Assembly: GCF_030936135.1 (NCBI RefSeq)
Contig: NC_082618.1
Location: forward strand, 9,459,034-9,523,033
Length of the DNA: 64,000 nucleotides
Direction: 5' to 3'
Source of the DNA: Gavia stellata
Lineage: Eukaryota; Chordata; Aves; Gaviiformes; Gaviidae
The stretch's first letter is position 1. Each line of letters starts with the position of its first letter. The notes beneath the pieces are model-generated. The model saw only the letters and a list, made by a program, of their open reading frames with translations. It was not told the origin of the DNA and made no database searches. Below, piece by piece: positions 48,806 to 60,889 of this stretch. Position numbers and translations under genes: made by a program.

Positions 48806-49497
48806 ATATTTAATTTTTTTAAAAAAATAATATATTTGGTGCTGTTTTCTCAGAGCCCCTCCCTGAGAGCACTTTTTTGTTGTTTATAAATGATACTGTT
48901 TCCTTCTGTATTTGTTGGAAAATATGTTTAAAGGGAAACAAAAATCATAATATACGTTGCCCTCTTAAGTCAATCCATTTTTCCTCTGGACGTGGCAGGA
49001 GAGGGGAGTCGGTCCTGCTTCCATCTGGCAGAATTGGTCTCCGGCGCAGGCGGTGGCCGGGTTACGGAGAGCAGCCTGCGATCCGGGCAGGTAGTGATGT
49101 GTGGGACAGGAGGTAGCTCCAGGCGCTTGGGGAGTGCTCCGGTATCTGGAGTTACGTGCTGAAACACCTTCAGTCAGTGCCGGAGGTCCCGTCCGGCAGC
49201 CTGAGCTCCGTGTCAGCTCATGCTCCCACGGCGAGTCCCACGAAAGCCGGTGGGGCTCTGTCTGGGCACAGCTTTCCTGAGGAGATCTGGTTTGTAGGAT
49301 CCGGGCCTGAAATTTTCTCTTGCACCAGTATTGGCTGGAGTGAGGTAGATACCGAGATTTAGAAAACAGGACTGAATACAAGCTGCAGCCTCTGAATCGC
49401 TGTTTCCAGTTCCTGGGGGGCAGCAGGGATGGAGGATGGAGATTGCTAACTGGTCGTTGTTTTTAAACTAAAACATAAGTCTTTGGACATGGATCCT

Positions 49498-49545
49498 GCT
49501 TTTTTGGGGGGTTTTTTTGTTGTTTGTTTTTTGGGGTTTTTTTAA
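49498..49545. repeat. T/G-rich low-complexity tract
   Basis: Runs of T alternate with GGGGGG and GGGG blocks in the YPEL2 3' UTR. It is low-complexity sequence and not a recognisable element. Confidence 0.7.
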
Positions 49546-50596
49546 ACCAGGCTGCTACATAACAAATCAGAGTAAAAGTTTACCTCTCTGCCAGTAAAGT
49601 TCTTTTTTTTTGTTTTCCTTTCTGTCTTTAACCTCCCCCCTTCTCCCTCTTCTTCATTTTTAATTCATTGGGTCTCTTGTTTATCCCAAAGTGGACCAAC
49701 AGCACAAACCACTGGACTGTGTTTTGCTGAGCAAGGAGCTGTTTTCAGCGCTGAATAACTGTTGCACGCTCTTTAGTTCTCTGGTTTTGGTGCACACGAT
49801 TTGAAAATATACAGGAAAAAAAAAACCCTACAAATGAAATCTGTTGTTCTTGTGATGATCAAGTGAGAATTTTCTCTGTATGCATTTTTCTAACTGGTAT
49901 GTGAGAGTGTGTTAATCATGCATTTCACTGCACTTCCTTGTTTCGGGAGGAGCATCGCGTTTCCGTGTGAACCAGTTCTTGGATGAAGAGATGACACCCA
50001 AACACCCGGTTGTGTGAACAGGCTGGCGAGAACCAGAGCTCAGCTCAGTGGGAAGGAGCTCTTCTCACCAGGTGAGAGGCCTCAGAAATTAAATGCTCAG
50101 AAACTATTACGTTAGACATGGATTTTGCAGAATTGTGTTCAAAAAGAATAAGCAGAAGAGGGGAAACAAAATCATCTTGAATTCAGAAAAAAAAAATCAA
50201 CATATTTAAATGCAAGCAGAATGGCATTGTGTAAGGTACAACCACAAATAAGCTATTCTCATAGTTACGAACTGTATGTATCCTTTGTTTTGTTTTTCAT
50301 AAGGAAATGGGAATGCTTTCCCCACTGACAAAACTAAAGGACAATATTTCCAATACCAGCCTGTCTGTTGATGCTCTTGTGTTTACAAATTGTGTATACT
50401 TTTATTTCTTTGATCTTATTTTATTTTTTGGCATATTCTTTCAGGTCATTTGCTTCAGTAATAAATGCAATTGTTTGTTTTCAAATAATTGGTTTTCACC
50501 TTTTCATGTATTTGTACATTGTACATAGTTCTTCAGTATTAGAGGGAGGCGTATTGTTTGTCATATTTACAATATGTGTTGGTGCTCATTTGAGAA

Positions 50597-50602
50597 AATA
50601 AA
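50597..50602 (+). terminator. YPEL2: Main YPEL2 poly(A) signal AATAAA
   Basis: AATAAA lies in AU-rich sequence and is followed by TTTCTGTTTT and CTGTGTGCC, a reasonable GU/U-rich downstream element. Base composition becomes more GC-rich beyond it. Confidence 0.7.
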
Positions 50603-53501
50603 ATTTTCAAGTACTAAAACCGCTGGTCCACGTTTCTGTTTTAATCTCCTATACTGTGTGCCAGTTGGAGGCAGCAAAATTTGGTCGTTCAAGAAATGTT
50701 ACATTTAGCTTGAAAATAGTCAAATTATCCTTTTTTCCCAACACCCGCCAGTCCGGAGCAGTCACCTGGCGTGCACTTGAATGACTTCAGCACTTAGAGA
50801 CTGTAGTCACGGGCAAGGCCTGGCAGAGCAAAAAGATGATTCGTAGCCCCTGAAGTCTAGGATTTAGCACGAGAGGAAACCTCAGACGGACCAGGAGACA
50901 GTGCTGACGCCTGGCACCGTTGCACCGTAACCGAGTGCCTTTCCCTAATCCAGACCAGCAAGGGAAGTGCTTTGTTTTGTGAGGAATTGCACAATCTTAA
51001 GGTATTTTTAAGCAGCAACAATAACAAGAAACCCATGAAATAAAATCCCATCAGTCTCGTTAAATCATTCCCCATGGAAGAAGGGTTTTGTCAGCACCGT
51101 TACATAACAGCGCCTCGATGGTAGAATGGGTCAAGAAATTCCCAGTGGCCAGAAAACCACCCCGGGGTTTGGAAGTTTTGCTTGTTGGTAGAATTCCCTC
51201 TGTAGCTCTGTGTCTTGTAAAGTCGTATTGTGACTGTAGGAGATACCTGTTACTCGCAGTTAAACCAAAACATCGGTAAAGCTGTCTGGCGCGTTTGGGT
51301 ATTTGCAAGTCAAACATCCGTTTCAGAAGTTCAGCAAACGAGATTTTCCTGGGTTCGATGCACACTAGTCCTGAAGCAAAGAAAATCTGTGTGTGGGAAG
51401 CAGAGCTTGCGCTTTGGAGGGAAGAGAGGACAGAGAGGTGATCCTTCAATATTAAAATACAAAGCAATTCCTTTGAATAACAAAGGGAGCTTGTCCATCT
51501 CAGATACGTGCTTGTGACACTTTCACAAATCGTTTTTGCTAGCTGCAGCTGCAGCCTGCCACCACTCACCTCATCGGGCAGCATTCACAGAATTGCTTCT
51601 CTGTTCCCAGGTGAGTCGGGTACAACATAACCGATTCCCAGTGCCTTCAGCTTGAAAATCCATTTGAAACTTGGGGTCAGATTGAAAGCAGTGCTTGCTT
51701 TCAGGTGGTTTTGGATGGGCTGATGCAATCCCTCTTCGTCCCACTGCTGAAGACGGCTGGGACCTGGCCCTGTGCCCTGTGCCAGTGCCCGGCAGTTCAC
51801 CGTGCTGCTGCACGCCAGCTGAACGCCCTTAATTCCCCACGTGTCCAGAAAAGCAACTTAACCTTCTTTGGAGAGGACCCGATCATGCCAGCTGCTGAAT
51901 GCCCTGAACTCAAAGTGTAGCTCAGGCTGTAGCAAGAAAAGCAGCAGCTGAGAGCTTGGAGGCGAGGAGGAGCCGGGGGGTTCGTGGGAGGTGGGTAAGG
52001 AGCTAAGGAAGATGCGACTGTGAACCGATGTCCCGTGCGTGCCCATAGCGTGGGCAAACAGGTTCAGCTGATGGGACAGTCGATACTATTAATTGCTTGC
52101 CCAACGGGCTCAAGGTAGTTTGAGTTCTTGGTTTCGCCAAAACCTTAATTGGCTGTGGTTGGTGCCGCACCCGCGTGTGACGTGCTGGGTGTGGGCTCTG
52201 GAGGCTGCCGGTGGCATCCGCAAGAGATGGGAGGATGAGACGTGCGCTGCCTCCGCCCTGCGCAGCAGGAAGGTCTCAGGCGTGATGGTATCTCCAAAAA
52301 ACGCGAGGCCGGTCCTTGGGGCACGCCGTGGTGCCTGGAAATAAACACGGTCTGGTGCGGGGCGGCTCCTCGCCGCTGTGCCGTCACTGGGTTTGTTCCT
52401 GCAAACCCCTGAAGCTGCTGTACGCCAACGGCTGCTGCCGGGTCACTCAAGAAGCCCGAAGGTTTTAACTCCGTTTCCATCTCATGTTGTTAAGACAAGC
52501 AATTACTCCGTTGCAAGGGCAGCTAAGCAAGCGCCCACGTCCCGTGGCCACGCGTGCGTGTGCTGGAAGAGGGATTTGGTTTCCACCGCAGCCAGCTGTT
52601 CCCGCTGGGGCGAGGACATGGGCAGCGCGGTCCAGCCCACCATGGTGGCGAGGCTGGTGCCTCCCGCCGCACTCCGTGCCTCGAGGCGCAGCGGGTAACG
52701 GTGGGCTCGAAGCCCAAGGCGGCTGTCCTGCCCCTGTGCCACCTGTGCCCGCTGCTGCCGTAGCCCGAAAGAGCCAGGCATGGAGGGACCGGGACTCCGG
52801 CCCTTTCTGTTGACTCTATGTGATTGAGAGAGGAAAATAAAAATACTTCTGTCTTGTTTCCCCACCCTCCCCCTGAAACCTGCTGCTTCTGCTGGGGCGG
52901 GAGGGTGCCATCCTGCGCGGTGCGGGCAGCAGAAATCCCTGGCGGGATGGGGAGGGTACCAGGGGATGTGGTGGCTGCTGGCTGCTCCTCTCCGGTGGGA
53001 ACGGTTCTTATTTACCAGCCAAATTGTGTGCATGGGCCGTGGCGCTTTGCCAGCTCGGACGTAAGCCCTGTAGGGAAATTCCCACCGGGAAAAAGCGTTG
53101 TGCTCAGTATTTCCTATCCTGAGCATCCGAGTAGGAGCAGGAGGGCTGGCTCAAGGCTTTCTCTCAGCAGCGGCCCTGGAAAGAGCCTCCAACCCCGCGT
53201 CAGCCCGTTGGCTCCAGTTTAGGATGAGAATGGAAAAGTGCCAGAACGGCGACACAGCCTCGGGCTGCGCTTACGCCGAAGGTACGGCGCAAACCCCTCG
53301 GCTGGTACCCAGCCACCGTCGCAGGGCCAGGGTCTTCCCCGCTCCCGGGGCGATTCCCAGCCAGGGCAAGGATGGGAGTCGTAGGGAGCAGCCGCTATAT
53401 TTGCGATACGGGGCAGCGCTCTCACCGGCTTGCATTAGATGTATTATTAAACTGCAATTAGAGCGCAAGCAAGCCAAAGCAATCTATTAATAGCCGGGCG
53501 C

Positions 53502-53517
53502 AGATAAGCTGACTCAG
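53502..53517 (+). promoter_or_regulatory. GATA site next to AP-1/NF-E2-type site
   Basis: AGATAAG at 53502 is followed after one base by TGACTCAG at 53510. GATA and TGASTCA sites close together are typical of haematopoietic and some endothelial enhancers. This is motif evidence only. Confidence 0.35.
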
Positions 53518-53814
53518 ACAGCAGCAGACGTGGGCTCTGGCGAGCGGCTGCAGCTTCGCTGCTGCGGACTTGGCCCACAGCTCCGCAGCGGGAGAGCGCG
53601 CGGGGAGGGAGGCTGGTGCATGAAACCCCCTCCTCGCTCCCCGCGGAGGTGCCGCCCCGGGAGGTGACAGTGCCGCAGGAGCCACCGCGACCTTCACCCG
53701 CGGCCGGAGGACGGGCTCTAAAGAGCGACGGGGCCGAGCGCGGGGCAGGTCCCAGAGCTCCTCTCAGATCCTACCAGTCACAATGTGGTTTTTTTCAAAA
53801 GATGATCATGAAGT

Positions 53815-53822
53815 TATAAATA
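53815..53822 (+). promoter_or_regulatory. Isolated TATAAATA motif
   Basis: A perfect TATA-type octamer in otherwise GC-rich intergenic sequence. It could be a core promoter of a non-coding transcript or chance. Confidence 0.2.
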
Positions 53823-54153
53823 CAGCGGCACCGGTGGCCTTTAATCCCGGTTCAAGAGCAATTTGACACTCCTGCTTTGCTCTTCAGCCCTTCTTACGGG
53901 ACAGGGGAGCTGGGGGGGGATGCTGCCAGTCGCTTCTCCCTTGATTCACCTGATCCCTTTTGTCCTCTCTCGGGCGAAACATTCGGGGTTCAGCCCCACG
54001 GACGCCCCCGGGCTTCCCCGGCAACACCTCTCCCGTGGGGACAACAGCTCCAAACCCAGCTGGGGGCTTTTCTTGCTGACAGAGAAGATTTACAGCAGCA
54101 CTTTCAGGCAGCCAAACACGCCGGGGTTATTTTTACCCGGCTCCAGCCCAGGG

Positions 54154-54161
54154 TATAAATA
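54154..54161 (+). promoter_or_regulatory. TATAAATA motif in GC-rich context
   Basis: CAGGGTATAAATAGTGCCG looks like a textbook TATA box flanked by GC-rich sequence, with GC-rich sequence both upstream and at the expected start point near 54185. No gene follows that I can recognise. Confidence 0.3.
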
Positions 54162-57100
54162 GTGCCGAGGCCATTCCCCGTTGCTGGCTGAGAAATGTCC
54201 CATGGATGCGGGCTGGGCACGAAGGACATGTCACCCCGAAAGCGGCCGCAGACCCGCAGGACGGGGTGCTGCCACGTGGCCCTGGCTGCAGAGAGGGGTC
54301 CCCGGGGGGGGATGGCTGAAATAACAGAGCCCCAGTGCCGCCCCTCTCCCTGCAGCCCCCAAAAGCCACCAAGCCCCCAGCGAGCCCCGCGGCCTTTTGG
54401 GGGGGGTCTGGGAGTGTTGCGCCTGGCTTTTGGGTACGAACCTTGTCCGGGCCATGCAGGGGATGGCCGCCTACATTAATTGTACATTAAATCTTTTCAG
54501 GAGAGACATCCGTCAGTTGGGTCGCCCCAAGTCCGTAAGGGGGAATCACCCCCATGAGGAGAGGCGCTGGGGGGCTTGGGGAAACGCTGCCGCAAGGACA
54601 GCGCGGGCAGGGGCGACGGACATCACCCACCAGCCTTCTGTAAAAAAAAAGACATGGATATTTTCCAGTCTGCCCCGTTATTTATGGCTCAGGATCAAGC
54701 GGCCAGCTCCCGGCGGGGGCTGCCCCGCGCAGCGCCGCAGAGGGCGTTTCTGCAGACGTTTTGTTCCCCACGTATGGAAACTTCTGATTAGGTGAAGTAA
54801 AATGCTGGGGAAAAAATAAATAAAATACTTCACCAGGGGCCCAACCTCGCCCCGTGGAAACATGCCCCTCGGTAACGGGTCTCTGCGTGAGTTTTTGGAC
54901 GCTTTACAGAAATAACAGAAGCTATAGGAGTGCGCTTTTATATAGCTCTGCTTCCTCGTGAAACCCAGACTGGTGTTTTCTTTTCCACTTGGATAAGGAT
55001 TTTCCCATAATTGTGCTATTTTTAGGCAGGTTCCAGGAGAGAAATCAAGGGCCTCTCCTAGCCGAGCCTCGGTGTCGGAGGAGCCGAAACGTTGGAGGAT
55101 TCAGCCTCTGACGCAGGTTTCCATCTTCACCGAGTCCCTTCGCTAGCAGACGTCTCGCCCTGTCGAAATGGGGGGTTTGCTCCATCCTTCCCTCCCAGTG
55201 ATTTTATTTTTTTGGAGTTTCCTGCCTGCAGACGAAGTGGCCGCGGTGCAGCCGCTGCACGAACCACGGTGCCCCGGGGGAAGTGCTGGAGCCTTCACGG
55301 CTGAAAACAGGGATTGCCCCCAAAACCCCCACTCAGAGGGCACCAAACCGAACACCTCATCAAGCCAATATAAATTTCTAACAGCCGGCCAAGGGGCCTC
55401 CATCTGCCACGTGGCAGCTCATCAACACCCAGATTGCCGCTGACGAGAGAAAGCCGCAGCGCAGGCTAACGAAGCACCGGCAGCTGATGGCTGAGATGCC
55501 ACGGGCGAGGTATCAGCTCTGCCCATCACAGGGGCCTCCCCTGACCCCCAGGTTTTACTGGTTTCTGGAGAAACCGTGATATATTTGTGCTGGGAGGGAA
55601 CTTTATCTAGAGCGTTGGTGCTGCTGAAATCCTGGCCAGGCTTCGCTGCTCAAGCTCGTCTCCCCGGGACGGGTGCTGTGGCAGGTCAGTGGAGAGGAGC
55701 CAGGTGGGAGCAGGTTTTATAGGGGAGGAAATGAACAGGCTGAAGGGATGAGTCTCTGTTGTCTTTAATTTGAGCTCAGATTTCTTTCTGAATGCAATAT
55801 TGGAGCTGTTTGTTGAGCTGCTGTGGCTCTGTGCTCCCTCCTCTGTGCAGGAGGAGGTTGTCACGGCGGCTGCGATGGGGGATTGTTAACGTGGGTCCTG
55901 TTTGCAGGTTTGCAAAGGTGAATTTAATCCTTTAAACAGGCGATGCCTGGTGGGGAGGAGCTCCCACGCGCTGGGAGCTGCCCACAGCCGGATGGCTCCG
56001 CCGCTGGCGCCCTGAGCCATTAGCAAGGCGGTAATAATGTCCTTTATTTAATCATGGCCACGTCATACACGGCGTTTCTGGATGTGACCAGTTGCACATC
56101 CCTTCCCAACCCGGTTCATCCTGGTGGGTGCCTGTGGAAGTCAGGGGCTGTTGAGTTGCTCCGTGGGTTTTTGGCAGCTCCTCGCTCCGGCGCTCCCTGT
56201 CCTACAGAAGGGGCCATCGTTTCCCCTCCTCAATTCCTCCCCAGGTCCCAACGACCTCAGACACACACGGGAGTTTCTTTGGCTCCATTTGCTGTCGGCA
56301 GGAGAAGAGGAGCTCAGGGCGGTTGGGACGGACCCAGCTCGTGCAGGAGGCGGCTGCATGGTGCCCCTCGTCCCCCCACCCGTGAGCTCCTGAGCGAAAC
56401 CCCTTGTCCGAAATCTGGATTTCCCCCAAACGCAGGCGGTTCAGCCCGCACTGGGCTGGCTGCGCTCTTTGTACCCGGCTTGCACCGGGCCGGGCTTTGG
56501 CTTGTTTGGGTTTATGGGAGCCGCAGCCATCGGTCTCCATCACAACCCGGCTCTGAGCATCTGCGTGTGCATCCCATGTCCTGGCTTCCCAACCATAAAA
56601 TCTGGGAACAGGGCAAAGTTCAAGCCTTAGGAAAAAACCCACCCTTGCTGGAGATGCTGGCTGAGGGAGAAGAGGGCTCCTTTTGGATTAGTTGCCCACT
56701 AGCAAGAAAAGCTATTTTGAAGCAGAGGCTGGGAATGTTTGAGCTAATCCCAGGTGAAAGCTGATTAAGGGCTCGGGGGGGAGATTCGGAGCAGGTCCCG
56801 GCGGCACAGGGAGCCCGGCCGTGTCCCCCGCTGCACCGCCTGGCAAAACCACCCCGCTCATCAATGATTAACAGAAGGCAAAGCTCAGACCCGCATTTCC
56901 CAAGGTGTTGGAGGGGATTTCATTGCACAAACTCTCGCCAAAGTCCATGGAGCTTAACCCTGACTGTTGGCAGCTTTCGGCACGTAGGAGCCGGGGAGGG
57001 GAGAGCTTTCTGCTCATTTCCAGGCTGATGAGCCGAGGTGGCACAGCGGCACCTTCATTAGCACTTCAGCTATGGGTTACCCAAATCAGCATCATGGCAG

Positions 57101-59771
57101 CGAGTGCCTTTGTCCTGTCTGTGTCCAAGGAAAATATTTAGACTTCAGTCACCATTTTCAGGGTGTTGCAAATTTGTTTCTACGGGAGACGCGAGCCCCA
57201 GCCCGGGTTGGCTCTGCTTCGTGACGCAGACGCCCCACACGGGCAGTGCCCTTTCCAGGGACCAAAAGCCACAGGTTTTAGGTGGGATCTTGAGGATGCA
57301 CCAGCCATTAAACTTGCTGTACAGATAGAGCTTTCCCCAGGGAAGGCGCTCCGTAGCTCATTCCCGTGGGTCTCTCCCCTCTGCTTTGCAGGAAAGGAGG
57401 CACCAGGCGCGGGGACACGACATGGCACCCGTGTCCCTCCAGCATCGCTGTGCCCAGCACGGGAGGGTGGCAAAAAGGTCTTTGCAGGAGCAGCAAACAG
57501 CTTTTTGGGTCAGTCGCCTCCAAGCATTTGGAGCAGTGAGTCTTAAAGAAAGCCACGGGAGATCTTCCCGCTGCGCAGAGCAAAGCTCCCTGCGACGGGA
57601 AGAGCCTTGCAGAACAATGCTAGACCCCGGCGGGCGGCAGGTTGGGCCCTCCTGACTTAAATATTTGCTTTTTATCCACCTTGCCCTTGCCAAGCGGCCG
57701 CACAGCCCCGGTCCAACAGCAGCCCCTTGTCCGAGGGTCGCGGCTTGGCAAAAACATGGCCCGGCAAACAGACACCGGGTCTTGCACAGCGCAGCACGCG
57801 AAACCACAGGGCTTCCTATATGGATAAACGCTGAATTCTTCACCTATACGGTGCCCGGCACGGCCAAACACTACTGAGCGTCTCCTCCAGCTGGGTAAAT
57901 ACTAAGCAGGCTGGAACTCGGCTGCCGGCGGTGCTTCAGCAAACAGCATTAGGTGTAAACACAATGTAATTTCCTAATTTCCTTTCCAGAAAAATATTTA
58001 CTTACCTCTCTGGTGACTCTGGAATCGAAAACACAGTGGGAGCGGCTTATAAGGAATTGCTTAGATTTGATTTTTCCTTAATTCCCGCCCCCCCTCCAAG
58101 CAGCGTTGGGCTCCGGGGACGTGCGTTGGCTCCAGGAGGAGCTGCCGCAGCTCCACAGTAGCAGCATTATAGCCAAGTCTGAGGCGTGTTTTAAAGACCC
58201 CGTTTCAGGTGTTTATGTGCTGTTGCATATAAATCACACCTCGGACTATGAGCCTTTGTACCTGTTCACGGGCTCTTAGTGTTTAAAATCTTTCTGAGGC
58301 CGAGACCTTGCTGCACAAAGAGCCCCAAAGCACGTCCCCCCTCCTCCCAGCCCACCCATCGCCAAACCCCCCCGCTCCAAATTTAGCGGCTGCGTGGGGG
58401 GCACCCAACCCTGGGCTTGTCCCCGGCATTAAGGGAGTTTTCCTCCTGGCACCGAAGCAAAGTCCCAGGCAAGCTCTGTGTGTAAATTGTTGCATGCATA
58501 TATTTGCAGATATCTGAATGCAGCAGGTAGGCTGGGAGCAATGTTTCTATTTAACGATGCTCAACCACCCCCGTTGTCCATACGCATGGGGAGCGAGGAA
58601 CTGCGGGGAGAGCCCAGCCCATGCCCCTCTCCTCGTGTAATCGGTGGTTAATCGCCTGGATAAATCCAGGGACACGTTTTGTGAGGGTTGGGAGAAAGGT
58701 GCGTGCCGGGCCGGCTGCCCCATGCGGTGTGGGGTCAGGCGGGGCGGGCGGTGGCTGCGGTGCTCGTGGAGCCCGGGCTTTCGGCTACGTAGCATCCTCT
58801 GCTCCTTTGAATGTGTTTTCAGGAATTAATTTTTTTGCCTCTGTGGAAGATTGCAAACTGATCGGTATTTTCCTTCCCTCTAAAAGTGAAGAGTATCGAT
58901 AAATCTTATTTTTAAAAAGTCCAGTCTGGAATCTGGGACACATGGCCCCTTTTCCTCCCCTTACCCATGGCCATAGTGTGATACAGGGTCAGAGCATCCC
59001 AAAACTGGCCGTACCCAGGCACGCACAGCGGCACGAAGCCCCACTCTCTAATCCGCACCACCGAGCCGGGGAAGGCACCGCCGGGAGCTGTGGCCACAGG
59101 GGTAAAGCCACGTCCCTCGCGGGAGCGACTGAAGCCCCGTGGCCTCCTGCTTGCAGCATGCCCTTTTTTCTCCGGAATGCACCCAAAAGCTCGGCGCCGG
59201 CGTTCGGCCGTGCTGGGAGCGAGCGGGGTCTCGGGGTGCTGCCGGGCGGGATGGGCAGGGAAGCACAACTCCTGCTGCGGTCCCCGGGGCTGAGCCGTAC
59301 CCTCCAGCAGTGATGTCACGTTTTTTTGTCCGGATTAAAGGGAAATTAAAATTAATCCTCAGAGTCCAGGGAGATCTCTGGGGTTTAGCATTTTTTCCCT
59401 GATCACCCACTATTTTTAGCAGATGCCTTTTATTTTTAGCTCCTCGCAAAGACAGCAGGTACTCGAAATCCCTTCCCCATCCCAGTGTCCTCGTCATCTG
59501 AGCAGCCAAAAGACGGGATAAAGGCCGTGGTGCCTGAGCAGCCCCGGCTCGGGCAGGACGTTGACGGCTGGCGAAGGCAGAGCAGGGCTCTGCGGAGGAA
59601 ACACAGGCACCAAAACCTTTTCATCACTCCCTCAGCTGAAAACCCAACCCGCCTGCCAGGCTTCAGGCTGCTGGCACGGGCCAGCTCGGAGCTCAGCCCC
59701 ATCTCCCTCCCTTCCGTTACCATAATACTCTTTCTTAAATCATTTTGCTGTGTCACATCTTTGCTTCCCAT

Positions 59772-59779
59772 ATTTGCAT
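59772..59779 (-). promoter_or_regulatory. Octamer motif (ATGCAAAT, minus strand)
   Basis: A perfect POU/Oct octamer in the GC-rich flank. A second perfect octamer lies at 60882-60889 on the plus strand. Confidence 0.25.
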
Positions 59780-60188
59780 TTCGTTAGCAAGAAAAAAACC
59801 TTTCTAAAAACAGAGAGAAGAAAAAAACATTTCTATTTTCCTCTCCTGTCACCGCCGCTGCCCCACGGCGATGGGGGAGAGTCTCATGGGGTGCGGGGAG
59901 AGCCCGGCCAGCAGCCGCCTGCGCCCGGCCGAGCAAATCTGGAGGTGAAAACTGCAGGAACTTGTGTTTTTTTAAGTTGCTGGGTATTTGTAACAGCTCA
60001 TGAAAAAATTCCTACTGGTATCAGGGAAAATAACACAGACTGGGGCTGGCTGCCCCAGCCAGAGCTCCTCCGAACGGAGGAAATTAAACCCCACCCATTA
60101 ATCAACTGTAAAAAATCTGAGCGCTGTTACGCTGCGAAATGCTGCTGTGAATGCTTTGCACCCGGCTGGTCGGGGCGAGATCCCCAGT

Positions 60189-60293
60189 CCCCCATGGGAT
60201 CCCTCGTCTCCCCCATGGGATCCCTCATCTCCCCCATGGGATCCCTCGTCTCCCCCATGGGATCCCTCATCTCCCCCATGGGATCCCTCGTCT
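60189..60293. repeat. Minisatellite, 5 x 21 bp
   Basis: Five tandem copies of a 21-base unit beginning CCCCCATGGGATCCCTC, followed by GTCT or ATCT. The variable base alternates strictly G, A, G, A, G, so the array has a 42-base higher-order period. The unit length is a multiple of three, so open frames pass through it on both strands without implying a protein. Confidence 0.95.
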
Positions 60294-60697
60294 CCCCCCT
60301 GCGGAGGCTCTGGCACCGCAGGGCTGGGGCTGAGCGCCCGCAAACTCCGGGTCCTCTGTGCGGTGCGGGTGTTGCGGGAGGGGGATGCTCTCCCCGCGGG
60401 CAAGGGGAACTGTTTTAATAACGGCAATGGGCAAGGGGAGAAACGAGGGCTCCTTCACCAAAATAACCCCAACTTGGAGGCACCACAGCAGCTGCACCCC
60501 CTTAAAGTTGCTGTCGCTGCCGTGTGCCGCCGGGGCTCGGATCAGCAGGAACGACCATCAACCTCTCCTCCATGCCGATCAGGGATGCACTCGGCATCCT
60601 TTGAGATAAATCCTTGGCTGCCATCGGCCTCTCGGCATCCTGTAAACTGGAACGAAAAAGCGAGGTTAATATTTAATTAGACATATTCTTTCCTTTG

Positions 60698-60749
60698 GAT
60701 CACAGCAACCCTGCACGGTGCTTGACTCTAGAGCAGATCACAGCAACCC
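60698..60749. repeat. Spaced direct repeat of 14 bp
   Basis: GATCACAGCAACCC occurs at 60698-60711 and again at 60736-60749. It is a small local duplication of unknown meaning. Confidence 0.7.
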
Positions 60750-60881
60750 CAGGATTTATATTTATTTTCACAAGGTTTGCAGAAGCAGGAGGTGCGCACG
60801 GGGCTGCATCGGTCCAGACGTGAGATAAGAGCAGGTGAAGCCGCGTGAGGCTTCGCCGCCGTCGCAGCTGCCTGCCGAAAA

Positions 60882-60889
60882 ATGCAAAT
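60882..60889 (+). promoter_or_regulatory. Octamer motif ATGCAAAT
   Basis: A perfect octamer, the second within about 1.1 kb of this flank. Confidence 0.25.

Larger units (their letters stand above)
11540..50620 (+). other. YPEL2: YPEL2 gene span
   Basis: The transcription unit runs from the CpG-island promoter to the AATAAA at 50597. It has five exons: about 11540-11623, 24635-24947, 42901-42944, 43730-43838 and 45279 to about 50620. Introns are roughly 13.0, 18.0, 0.8 and 1.4 kb. The ends are estimated; the internal splice sites are clear from the protein. Confidence 0.85.
45369..50620 (+). other. YPEL2: YPEL2 3' UTR (about 5.2 kb)
   Basis: The region after the stop has no supported coding frame and runs to AATAAA at 50597. 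A long 3' UTR is usual for YPEL2 in mammals. It includes a Pumilio-type TGTAAATA at 48798, a possible earlier poly(A) signal at 48732, and T-rich and G/T-rich tracts near 49500. The last 700 bases are AU-rich, the kind of sequence often conserved at this gene's 3' end. Confidence 0.75.

Noticed and set aside
52503..53126. Minus-strand open frame of 207 codons
   Set aside because: GC-rich region with competing frames on both strands and no domain or conserved feature.
56054..56764. Plus-strand open frame of 236 codons starting TCATGG
   Set aside because: It lies in GC-rich intergenic DNA, overlaps open frames in other phases, and shows no recognisable motif, splice context or poly(A) signal nearby.
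59750..60418. Plus-strand open frame of 222 codons and the overlapping 177-codon frame
   Set aside because: Both owe their length to the 21-base minisatellite, whose period keeps all frames open; the minus strand is open too.
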